Shown piece after piece: positions 33,230-40,787 of a stretch of DNA of 46,644 bases. The stretch is from NCBI GenBank assembly GCA_022800525.1, contig JAAWQM010000019.1:1-46644 (forward strand). Direction: 5' to 3'. Each line of letters opens with the position of its first letter. The first letter of the stretch is position 1. The notes under the pieces are model-generated. The model was not told the origin of the DNA. It saw only the letters and a list, made by a program, of their open reading frames with translations, and did no database searches. Source of the DNA: Oscillospiraceae bacterium. Its GTDB lineage: Bacteria > Bacillota > Clostridia > Oscillospirales > Oscillospiraceae. The position numbers were made by a program, and so were the translations under genes.

Positions 33230-34745
33230 CAGCCTTCCCTCCTGTCATCAGAAGTCCAAGTTCCATCTCATCCACATTGCCGTCATTGATGATCTCTCCT
33301 GTGATCCTGCCCTCATAGAGAACAATGATGCGGTCCGCCAGAGAGAGGATCTCATCCAGATCCGCCGAGATCAGCAGGACGCCCGCGCCGGAGTCCGTCG
33401 CGCTGCTGATCAGGCTGCGGATGGACTCCACAGACCCGATATCCACGCCCCGCGTCGGCTGGTTCGCCAGGAGGACCTTCCCGTTCAGATCCAGCTCCCG
33501 CGCCACAATGACCTTCTGCGCGTTGCCGCCGGACAGGGACGCAACCATGACGTCGCCGTTTGCCGGCCGGATGTCAAACTTTTTGATCCGGCGGTTGGCA
33601 TTTTCAATCACAGCGGACTCCCGGATCATGCCGCCTGTGGTGTAGGGCTTGTCCCCGATCTCATAAGCGGCAAGATTGTACTTGATGTCCAGCGCCTTGT
33701 TCAGGCCGTGGATATTCCGGTCTTCCGGGATATGGGTCAGCCCGGCAGCCCGGACCTGGCCCGGCCGGCGGTTGGTGATATCCGTCCCGCATATGGTGAT
33801 CTGTCCGCCGTCAGCCTTCGTGAAGCCTGCCAGCACGCTGGCCAGCTCGGACTGCCCGTTCCCGTCCACTCCGGCAACGCCCAGAATCTCTCCTCCATGT
33901 ACCTCAAAGGAAATGCCCTTCAGCTTGGACAGCTCCCGCTCAGAGGGCGCGGCCAGGTCCGTCACCTTCAGGACCACCTCGCTGGTAATGGCGGATTGAT
34001 GCTTGATGTCACAAAACACCTCCCGACCAACCATCATTTTGGCCAGCTCAGGGATCGAAGCATCGTTCTTGCTGACCGTCCCTATATACCTGCCTGCGCG
34101 CATGACCGTAACGCGGTCGCTGATCTGCATGACCTCCTTCAGCTTGTGGGAGATGAAGACAATGGACCTGCCGTCCTTTTTCATCATGCTGAGAATCTCG
34201 AAGAGCTTCTCGCTCTCCTGAGGCGTCAGGACCGCCGTCGGCTCATCCAGGATCAGGATGCGCGCCCCTCTGTAAAGAGCCTTGATGATCTCCACGCGCT
34301 GCGCCTCGCCGACAGAAACACTGGAGACTTTCTTGTCCAGCTGGACGTTCATGTGGTATGTTTCGATATAGTGTCTGATCTTCTCTGCCGCGGCATCCCT
34401 GTCAATGAGGAACCGGCGCTTTCTGGGTTCACTTCCTATAATGATGTTCTCCAGCACCGTCATTTCCTTGGTGAGCATAAACTCCTGATGCACCATGCCG
34501 ATCTCAAGATCAATCGCATCATAGGTGTTATAGCCTTCCGGCACGTCCCGGCCGTTCACCCGGATCTGTCCCGCGTCCCGTTCATAGAGGCCATAAAGCA
34601 TTTTCATCATGGTAGACTTTCCAGCGCCGTTTTCACCGATCAAGGAGTGGATTTCCCCCTCGTTCAGGTCAAACTGTCCATTATCTACAGCCTGTACATA
34701 TTGAAAGCGCTTCATGATGCCCTGCATTTCAACAATTTTAGCCAT
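33222..34745 (-). CDS. BMP-type ABC transporter ATPase, two nucleotide-binding domains
   Basis: 507 residues with two fused ABC domains. Domain 1: Walker A GENGAGKST, signature-like VSVGEAQRVEI, Walker B ILILDEPTAVL, H-loop FISHKLKE. Domain 2 has a modified Walker A (GVDGNGQSE), LSGGNAQKV signature and VLLANQPTRGVDIGS, the usual asymmetry of this family. The ATG at 34745 (MAKIVEMQGI) is where family similarity begins; the preceding 14 codons would fall in the hairpin region. A hairpin at 34772-34807 separates it from the binding-protein gene. Confidence 0.94.
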   Translation of the reverse strand: MAKIVEMQGIMKRFQYVQAVDNGQFDLNEGEIHSLIGENGAGKSTMMKMLYGLYERDAGQIRVNGRDVPEGYNTYDAIDLEIGMVHQEFMLTKEMTVLENIIIGSEPRKRRFLIDRDAAAEKIRHYIETYHMNVQLDKKVSSVSVGEAQRVEIIKALYRGARILILDEPTAVLTPQESEKLFEILSMMKKDGRSIVFISHKLKEVMQISDRVTVMRAGRYIGTVSKNDASIPELAKMMVGREVFCDIKHQSAITSEVVLKVTDLAAPSERELSKLKGISFEVHGGEILGVAGVDGNGQSELASVLAGFTKADGGQITICGTDITNRRPGQVRAAGLTHIPEDRNIHGLNKALDIKYNLAAYEIGDKPYTTGGMIRESAVIENANRRIKKFDIRPANGDVMVASLSGGNAQKVIVARELDLNGKVLLANQPTRGVDIGSVESIRSLISSATDSGAGVLLISADLDEILSLADRIIVLYEGRITGEIINDGNVDEMELGLLMTGGKADE

Positions 34746-34771
34746 ACTACCAGCCTTTCTGCCTCTGGTTT

Positions 34772-34807
34772 GATTTGGGAAGGGCACCTAAACGCCCTTC
34801 CCAAATC
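34772..34807 (-). terminator. intercistronic hairpin between binding protein and ATPase genes
   Basis: A perfect 14-bp stem (GATTTGGGAAGGGC, 34772-34785, complement 34794-34807) with an 8-base loop and no T tract. Such hairpins after a binding-protein gene usually protect its message, so it is made in excess over the membrane subunits. Confidence 0.7.
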
Positions 34808-34825
34808 GCTTCCCGCGCCGGCAAA

Positions 34826-36016
34826 TCATGTGTGGATACTGTAGGTGCTGCGGTCATAAGGTCTGAAATCAGGATATTCGTCAACAATAATGGTCCCATC
34901 GGAAACTTCCCGCATATAGTCCTTCAGTGCGTCCATGATGTCCGTGGGATAGCGGTCCTCGCCGATGGCCTCCTTCCATTCATTTCCATTGGTAAGGCCC
35001 ATACCGCCATTGGTAAAGGTGCACAGGTAGACTGAATCACCGTCCCAGGCACCTGTACGGAAGTCGTAGATAACCTGCAATACGGGGGCGGAGAGGTCGC
35101 GGACAAAGGAAGTGCAGACCACGCCGTCTCCAGCCGCGTCATAGTTGCCGTCATGGCCGAACAGATAGGCCTGTCCCTCCTGGCAGGCTTCAATCGCGCC
35201 GTAGACGCCGTTGCCCGCCATCGCGTACATCACATCGCAGCCGTTTTCAATCACGCTCAGGCACCACTCCTTCATTCCCATCGGGTCCGTAAAGCTGTCG
35301 CCGTATACGGTGATCACTTCAATCTCGGGGTCAACAGCGGCCACGCCCTGCACAAAGCCCAGGTATCCGTCAAGGCCGAAGGGCGTGTCCTTCCCGCACA
35401 CATAGCCCACCTTTTTGTCCGCGTTGATGTTGGGGATCTCCGTCCTGGTCGTCAGCATGGCGCAGAATACGCCGGCGATGAAGCAGCCCTCATTGCAGTT
35501 GCCTGCGGCGCTGACGACGTTATCCATACCGACAATGGAATTGTCAATGGAGACGAACTTCTGGTCAGGGTACTGCTCGGCCACCTTAATCATCGTGTCC
35601 TTCATCTGTGCGGTGAAGCCCAGGATCAGGTCGTATCCGCCATTGGCCGCGGCGATCAGGTTCGGCTCCCAGTCGGAGGTGGTCTGCGCCTCCAGCAGGT
35701 CGATGGTTACCCCGGGATCGTCCTTGAATTTCGCCTGAAAAGCTTCCACAACATTGTCGTGGGCTGGATTGCTGCCCAGCGTGGCGGCCAGGCAAACGCA
35801 GATCTTGCAATCGGCCAGGTCCGCCGTATCATCCTGACTGAAGTTGGTGCTGGCGCCGTCCACGGTGATCTCCGCAGAGCTGTCGATATCTGTGATCTTC
35901 TGCTGGCCGTTGTTCGTGTTATCCTGGTTGTTTCCGCCGCACGCGGCCAGAACAAGGATCATTGCAAGTATCAACAAGGCCGAAAGAAATTTCTTCGCTG
36001 TCTTCGCTTTGTTCAT
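34826..36016 (-). CDS. BMP-family substrate-binding lipoprotein
   Basis: 396 residues. Lipoprotein signal with lipobox LVLAACGG, an Asn/Gln-rich tether, then the BMP fold: KICVCLAATLGSNPAHDNVV, GGYDLILGFTAQMKDTMIKV, PDQKFVSIDNSIVGMDNVVS, VGYVCGKDTPFGLDGYLGF. BMP proteins (PnrA, YufN) mostly bind nucleosides, but family members have other ligands. I chose ATG 36016 (MNKAKTAKK) with GGAGG upstream rather than the ATG ten codons earlier. Three cysteines in the mature part are unusual for a binding protein. Context with an ATC hydrolase-like gene and a cysteine desulfidase suggests a cysteine-containing or heterocyclic ligand (inference). Confidence 0.93.
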   Translation of the reverse strand: MNKAKTAKKFLSALLILAMILVLAACGGNNQDNTNNGQQKITDIDSSAEITVDGASTNFSQDDTADLADCKICVCLAATLGSNPAHDNVVEAFQAKFKDDPGVTIDLLEAQTTSDWEPNLIAAANGGYDLILGFTAQMKDTMIKVAEQYPDQKFVSIDNSIVGMDNVVSAAGNCNEGCFIAGVFCAMLTTRTEIPNINADKKVGYVCGKDTPFGLDGYLGFVQGVAAVDPEIEVITVYGDSFTDPMGMKEWCLSVIENGCDVMYAMAGNGVYGAIEACQEGQAYLFGHDGNYDAAGDGVVCTSFVRDLSAPVLQVIYDFRTGAWDGDSVYLCTFTNGGMGLTNGNEWKEAIGEDRYPTDIMDALKDYMREVSDGTIIVDEYPDFRPYDRSTYSIHT

Positions 36017-36106
36017 GTTGAATCCTCCATTTGTATTTATTTGCATGGCGTTTCCGCCATTGCATACGGAGCGGCGCCTGTAAAGGCCCTTTGCGTGAAT
36101 GCAGGC

Positions 36107-36634
36107 TCAGGCGTTATCCTTCTCCACCAGGAATTTGCAGTATGTACAGCCGGGCTCTGTGCTCGTACACAGCCACTTGCCCTTCAGGCCCAGGCTGCTG
36201 CAGTGACCAAAGTCTCCGTAGCTGGCAATCTCGCAAAGATAGGCTACCTCCTGCTGGGAGAGTCCCATCTGCTCCCAGCCCTGGACCAGCGCGCACTTGC
36301 CGTCCATGAGCAGCAGCGCGTGATCGCCGTCCTGCTCCAGACAGGAAATGCCGATTGCCGGTGTCGCGCTGACGCCGTTGGTCGATACCAGGAAATCCGC
36401 CATCACCTTCGGACTGCCCATCTGACAGCCCTCGAACATGGGATTTTTTGCCTTGAATTCGCCATAGGCGAACAGTGCCTTCTTTCCATACTCGTCAAAG
36501 AGCTCCCTTGGCATCACCTTGTAAAAAAATCCAAGGTAGCGGGCGCGGTCCATCATGGCGTCCTCAATCATTCTGCGGACCTCGTCATAGGTATATGTGT
36601 CCTTCTTGTTGAATTTCATCTCTTGCTCAGTCAT
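36107..36634 (-). CDS. L-2-aminothiazoline-4-carboxylate hydrolase-like protein
   Basis: 175 residues. The C-terminal pattern WEQMGLSQQEVAYLCEIASY, then GLKGKWLCTSTEPGCTYCKF, matches the ATC hydrolase family (Trp-x2-Gly, Leu-Cys-Glu, and a Gly-x-x-x-Cys-x-Phe end). The N-terminal RYLGFFYKVMPRELFDEYGK helix is also typical. Known ATC hydrolases open the thiazoline ring to N-carbamoyl-L-cysteine; most relatives are uncharacterised, so the activity is not certain. An excellent GGAGG site precedes ATG 36634. It lies directly after the cysteine desulfidase gene and before the importer, which supports a role in releasing cysteine from a conjugate. It has nine cysteines, several in the conserved end. 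Confidence 0.68.
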   Translation of the reverse strand: MTEQEMKFNKKDTYTYDEVRRMIEDAMMDRARYLGFFYKVMPRELFDEYGKKALFAYGEFKAKNPMFEGCQMGSPKVMADFLVSTNGVSATPAIGISCLEQDGDHALLLMDGKCALVQGWEQMGLSQQEVAYLCEIASYGDFGHCSSLGLKGKWLCTSTEPGCTYCKFLVEKDNA

Positions 36635-36688
36635 CTTTCTTCCTCCTTCGTTTTGAAGCAACTGCTTGTTTCGCATGCTGCAGCGCAT

Positions 36689-37966
36689 TTACTTGCCGAT
36701 CATTATGTTCAGAATCTCATTGTCCGCCTGACGCATCCCCTTGGACGCCAGTCTCCCAATACTGCTGATCGTTTCCTCGACATTTTCCTTGACGATTCCC
36801 TCTCCATCGCGAAAGCCTCTGTTCCTCTGTGCCAGATCATAGCTCAGCAGCGCGCAGTTCAAGGCGGTCGCAATCTTGCAGGCGCAGCTTGATTTCGCTC
36901 CATCACAGACCATGCCGCCTACCGAAGCAATGCAATTGACAACGGTCTGGGAAATCACATCAAGGTCCCCGCCGTCCATGTAGGCAATGCCGCAGGCGGC
37001 CCCGGCTGCTGCGCTGACCGCGCCGCAGAAGGCAGACAGCTTCCCGATTCCTGTTTTCTGGTGGATCGCCGTCAGATTTGCCGCGCACAGACCCCTCAAA
37101 AGCGTTTCGCGGCTGTATCCCTTTTCCTGGGCGTATAAAGCCACAGGGACTGCAATCGTCATTCCCTGGTTGCCGCTGCCGCTGTTGATGACCACCGGCA
37201 TCGCACAGCCATTCATCCGGGCATCGCTGCCCGCAGCCGCAGCTGCGCACAGTCTTGTATAGAGATCGCCGCCCCGCTCCATCAGGGACGGCCCTACCGC
37301 CGCGCCCCAGGGGGCAGCCAGCCCCTCGCGGGATATGGCCAGATTGTACCTGATCTGCCGCTCCAGAAGCTCCTCCACCTCTGACAGGTCCACGGTGTCC
37401 GCATATTCCAGGATTGCCTTCAGGTTCAGCGCCTGCCGCTTTCTCTGATCGTCTTCATGCACGGCCTCCTCCAGCTCGTGGAGGACCCGTCCGTTTTTTA
37501 TGACGGTGCCCAGCCTGGTATGGCTGTCAATGATTTCGACAGAGACACGGTCTGTATCCGTCTCCGCGTCTATGACGATATGCAAAGCATGGGAGGTATC
37601 CAAGAGGTTGATCTCTACGATTTTCTGTTTCAGCAGCCGGTTCAGCTCCGCCTTATGGGCCTGCGTCACCCGGGAAAGGACCTCCATGCCCAGACTGGCG
37701 TCGCCACCGGCCGCTCCGATCAGGACGGCCGCCTCGATTCCTGTCCGTCCATCCGTCTGTGGGACAGTAACGGCCTTCGCATTTTTGATGATGTTGCCGG
37801 AACAGCTGATGGAAAAATGATCCGCTCTCCGCCCCAGCAGCTTTGTGGTCTGCGCCGCACAGTATGCAATCGCTATCGGCTCTGTACATCCGGTAGCCAT
37901 CTGCAATTCCTCCCGAAGGATCTCTGTAAACACCTCCCCCCGCTGTTTTGCGCTTAATTGAGACAT
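36689..37966 (-). CDS. L-cysteine desulfidase family protein (CyuA/UPF0597)
   Basis: 425 residues. The family uses a [4Fe-4S] cluster to split L-cysteine into pyruvate, ammonia and sulfide; related members may act on serine. Cys27 in MATGCTEPIAIAY corresponds to the substrate-binding cysteine region, SGNIIKNAKAV and INSGSGNQGMTIAVPV are strongly conserved, and MVCDGAKSSCACKIA carries cluster ligands. I prefer ATG 37966 (MSQLSAKQ), seven bases after GGGGTG; the ATG five codons earlier has its ribosome binding site too close. First gene of the ten-gene leftward operon; promoter at 38084-38112. Confidence 0.9.
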   Translation of the reverse strand: MSQLSAKQRGEVFTEILREELQMATGCTEPIAIAYCAAQTTKLLGRRADHFSISCSGNIIKNAKAVTVPQTDGRTGIEAAVLIGAAGGDASLGMEVLSRVTQAHKAELNRLLKQKIVEINLLDTSHALHIVIDAETDTDRVSVEIIDSHTRLGTVIKNGRVLHELEEAVHEDDQRKRQALNLKAILEYADTVDLSEVEELLERQIRYNLAISREGLAAPWGAAVGPSLMERGGDLYTRLCAAAAAGSDARMNGCAMPVVINSGSGNQGMTIAVPVALYAQEKGYSRETLLRGLCAANLTAIHQKTGIGKLSAFCGAVSAAAGAACGIAYMDGGDLDVISQTVVNCIASVGGMVCDGAKSSCACKIATALNCALLSYDLAQRNRGFRDGEGIVKENVEETISSIGRLASKGMRQADNEILNIMIGK

Positions 37967-38083
37967 GATAAAGCACCCCATATTCCTTGTTATTTGCCTC
38001 TCGATGACACAAAAAGCAGCCTTAGTTTCTCATTCTGATTCGCCTTTCAATTTCATTGAGACATAACTTGTGGCCACGCTCAA

Positions 38084-38112
38084 AGAATACCACAAGATGT
38101 CACATTGTTCAA
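38084..38112 (-). promoter_or_regulatory. sigma-A promoter of the cysteine-derivative operon
   Basis: Minus strand TTGAAC (38112-38107), 17-base spacer, TATTCT (38089-38084). It gives a leader of about 110 bases before ATG 37966. Confidence 0.7.
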
Positions 38113-38268
38113 GACATTTTTCTCGTGCCGCTTGCTTTTTGGTGAATCATACAGTTTGATATGTCTCATTTATTTGAATTTGACCAACTCACTTCGTCTC
38201 ATAACTTCGTGTTTGAAGTCTTGTATGATTGGATTGTATTTATTTTTGCGACATTTTTGCGTTTTCTC

Positions 38269-38297
38269 TTGACTTCACCGCCTGGCTGACGTATGAT
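38269..38297 (+). promoter_or_regulatory. sigma-A promoter of the fused dihydroxyacetone-type kinase gene
   Basis: TTGACT (38269-38274), 17-base spacer, TATGAT (38292-38297). The message would start near 38304, with AAGGAG at 38379-38384 ahead of ATG 38396. Confidence 0.78.
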
Positions 38298-38395
38298 GAA
38301 TAGGCAAGCCGCTGTTTTTTGTTCCATAAGCCCCGATTTCTCCTCATTGACTTTACTTGTTGCCGCAAATTTGTTGATAAGGAGACGCATCCTGC

Positions 38396-40162
38396 ATGAA
38401 AAAAATCATCAATCATCCCGAGACTGTCGTATCAGAACTGTGTCATGGACTGACTCTTGCTCACCCCGAGCTCTCCTGGAATCCAAAATACAATATTATC
38501 TCGCGCAGCCAGCCGAAATCCCATGTCGTAAGTCTCATCAGCGGCGGCGGAAGCGGCCACGAACCCGCCCATGCCGGCTTTGTCGGGACAGGGATGCTGG
38601 ACGCAGCCGTCTGCGGGGACATATTTGCCTCTCCCTCTCAATTTCAGATTTACAAGGCAATCCAGCAGACAGATGCCGGTCAGGGCGTCCTGCTGATTAT
38701 CAAAAACTACAGCGGCGATGTCATGAACTTTCAGAACGCGGCTTATCTTGCGCAGGAAGACGGCATCCGAGTGGACTACGTCAAGGTAGACGATGATATC
38801 GCGGTGCAGGACAGCCAGTATACCGTTGGCCGCCGGGGCGTTGCGGGGACGATTTTCGTCCACAAGATTGCCGGCGCTGCCGCTGAGCGCGGTTACAGCC
38901 TTCCGCAGGTCAAGGCTATCGCCGTGCAGACGGCAGCCTCTGTAAAAACCATCGGCTTTGCCCTGACCTCGTGTACGGTTCCCGCTAAAGGGACCCCCAC
39001 CTTCTCCATCGCAGACGGTGAGATGGAGTATGGAGCCGGCATTCACGGTGAGCCCGGCATCCGCCGTGAGCCTGCGGCATCCGCCGATGAGCTGGCGGCC
39101 CGCATGGTTCCCGCTCTGCTGAAGGAGCTTGCGCTGCTGGACAAGCCTGACGCAGAGATCGCTGTCCTGGTCAATGGCCTGGGCGGTACGCCTGTGCAGG
39201 AGCTGTATGTGCTCAACCGCTCTGTCCAGCGGGAGCTGCGCAAATACCGGATGAAGGTCCATCGTACTCTGGTAGGAAACTACATGACCAGCCTGGATAT
39301 GGCTGGAGCCTCGCTCTCTATCCTGGCGTTGAATGATGAATTGCGGGAACTGCTGGACGCCCCTTGTGATACCGCAGCATTAAAAATCAGCGGCCCCAGC
39401 ATCTCTGTCCCCTATGAGGAAACGCCCTCCTCCGCAAAGGCTTCTCCCATTGCGGTCCCTGTAAAAACGAATGTGTCCGCGCGTATCTGTGCGGACGGCA
39501 GCTTGTCCATGGGCAATATCATTTACCTCGTGGACGCCATGAGCGGCTGCATCATCCGTAACGAGAAGCCCTTTTGTGAGTTGGACGCTCATGCGGGCGA
39601 CGGCGATTTCGGAATGAGTGTAGCCAAAGGCTTCCGCCGCCTCAAGAGCGAGTGGCAGTCCATTCTGGCAGAAAGCCGGGATATTGGCGGTTTTCTCTCA
39701 GCCTGCGCGCTTGTCATCATGGAGCATTGCGGCGGCGCGTCCGGTCCCGTCTGGGGAGCCGCCTTCCGCGCGGCAGGCAGGTATGCCGTCGGGAAGACGA
39801 GCCTGACAAAGGCCGAATTTGCTCAAATGCTTCAGAGCGCCGTGACCGGCATCCAGCGGATGGGGGAGCGGTCCTTCGGCCGGGGCGCGGGGATCGGCGA
39901 CAAGACCTTAATGGACGCCCTGATTCCGTGCGCTGATACCTGGCTGCAATTGGCGGAGTCAGATGAGTCCGCAGCTTCCATCATGAAGAAGGCCGCCGCC
40001 GCTGCGGTTTCCGGTGCAAAAGAAACGGAAAAAATGGTGGCCCGAATGGGCCGCGCCGGAACCGTTGGGAAACGGAGCCTGGGCCATCCCGACGCTGGCG
40101 CATACGCTCTGGGCGTTATTTTTACAGAACTCGCTGAAAAAATACAGTCGGATGACCAGTAA
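38396..40162 (+). CDS. one-piece DhaK-DhaL kinase (dihydroxyacetone/ketotetrose kinase)
   Basis: 588 residues: K domain (about 1-335), linker (about 336-365), L domain (about 370-588). K domain: LISGGGSGHEPAHAGFVG, covalent-binding His217 in GAGIHGEPGIRR, NGLGGTPVQELYVLNRS. L domain: LDAHAGDGDFGMSVAKG with the Mg-binding aspartates, GGASGPVWGAAFRAAG and GAGIGDKTLMDALIP. The fused layout is that of ATP-dependent dihydroxyacetone kinases, including LerK-type erythrulose kinases. It is divergent from the cysteine operon and ends in a strong terminator. A second, split DhaK/DhaL pair 13 kb away makes this one of two kinases of the family here, so substrates probably differ (dihydroxyacetone against a C4 ketose; inference). 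Confidence 0.94.
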   Translation: MKKIINHPETVVSELCHGLTLAHPELSWNPKYNIISRSQPKSHVVSLISGGGSGHEPAHAGFVGTGMLDAAVCGDIFASPSQFQIYKAIQQTDAGQGVLLIIKNYSGDVMNFQNAAYLAQEDGIRVDYVKVDDDIAVQDSQYTVGRRGVAGTIFVHKIAGAAAERGYSLPQVKAIAVQTAASVKTIGFALTSCTVPAKGTPTFSIADGEMEYGAGIHGEPGIRREPAASADELAARMVPALLKELALLDKPDAEIAVLVNGLGGTPVQELYVLNRSVQRELRKYRMKVHRTLVGNYMTSLDMAGASLSILALNDELRELLDAPCDTAALKISGPSISVPYEETPSSAKASPIAVPVKTNVSARICADGSLSMGNIIYLVDAMSGCIIRNEKPFCELDAHAGDGDFGMSVAKGFRRLKSEWQSILAESRDIGGFLSACALVIMEHCGGASGPVWGAAFRAAGRYAVGKTSLTKAEFAQMLQSAVTGIQRMGERSFGRGAGIGDKTLMDALIPCADTWLQLAESDESAASIMKKAAAAAVSGAKETEKMVARMGRAGTVGKRSLGHPDAGAYALGVIFTELAEKIQSDDQ

Positions 40163-40196
40163 CTCCTATATTCACTTTTCATGAATGAAAGGGAAA

Positions 40197-40233
40197 AAGC
40201 TGACAGACCGCCGCCCTGGCGGTCTGTCAGCTT
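40197..40233 (+). terminator. terminator of the fused kinase gene
   Basis: A perfect 16-bp stem (AAGCTGACAGACCGCC, 40197-40212, complement 40218-40233) with a 5-base loop. The tail TCTCTTG is only modestly T-rich. Confidence 0.8.
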
Positions 40234-40413
40234 CTCTTGAACAGCTTTTAGCCTTATAGAACCACCGGCTCTGCCGGTGAGGATCAAAGAGCTTCAGCTT
40301 CAAGTCAAGCATTGAGCGAAGCGAGATACAAAACCAGTTCTACAATTATCGAAATGTTGACGTAAAAGCGTCGGCCGCCCGTTCAGGGGCTGTAGGACAG
40401 ATGATGCGGCTGG

Positions 40414-40669
40414 AATAATTTTCAGCGCGTCTTGAGATGCTTGCCAGTCCCTTCCTGGAGCGGGCTCGGAACCTGGGGGAAGAAGGCTGGGATATCCCTG
40501 ATACTGGTGGTGGGCGGCTGCTGGCGCGGACGGTCTGCCTGCCATTCTGGCAGCCGATGATCTATTCCCCAGCGAGACAGCGCAGTTGGACAAGCGCAAG
40601 CTGCTGGGCTTCATCACCTGCCACGGTTCCAGCAACAGCCATACGGCAATCTTGGTCCGCACCATTTAA
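40414..40669 (+). pseudogene. ptsI (PEP-protein phosphotransferase, enzyme I) remnant
   Basis: In one frame 40526-40669 reads ADGLPAILAADDLFPSETAQ, then LDKRKLLGFITCHGSS and NSHTAILVRTI, then stop. SHTAIL carries the phosphorylated histidine of enzyme I. Upstream, in another frame near 40414-40440, FQRVLRCL resembles the segment that normally precedes it. No start, no C-terminal barrel and at least one frameshift: a clear decayed fragment. Its presence beside a Dha kinase hints that a PTS-linked locus once stood here. The stretch 40234-40413 holds no readable gene. Confidence 0.7.
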
Positions 40670-40725
40670 CAGCGCTTCCACATATTGCACCAATATAGAG
40701 ACAGTAAAAGGGAGTGTGCTTCCTC

Positions 40726-40754
40726 TTGATCTATCTTTGTTTCTTTGCTATAAT
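40726..40754 (+). promoter_or_regulatory. strong sigma-A promoter of the broken lipoprotein gene
   Basis: TTGATC (40726-40731), 17-base spacer, TATAAT (40749-40754), followed by AAGGAG at about 40772-40777 and ATG 40788. The control signals are intact although the gene is not. Confidence 0.8.
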
Positions 40755-40787
40755 ATCTATTAATTCAAGATAAGGAGATTGATAACT

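Larger units (their letters stand above)
37967..38395. promoter_or_regulatory. divergent control region between cysteine operon and DhaKL gene
   Basis: About 430 AT-rich bases without a gene. Besides the two promoters listed separately, the octamer TGAGACAT or a close match occurs at 38057-38064 and, inverted, at 38161-38169 and 38195-38202. These spaced, mixed-orientation copies lie between the promoters and are candidate binding sites for a shared regulator. Confidence 0.6.

Noticed and set aside
35153-36892. 579-codon plus-strand frame across the BMP and ATC hydrolase-like genes
   Set aside because: It spans two recognisable minus-strand genes and their gap; composition is typical of reverse-complement translation.
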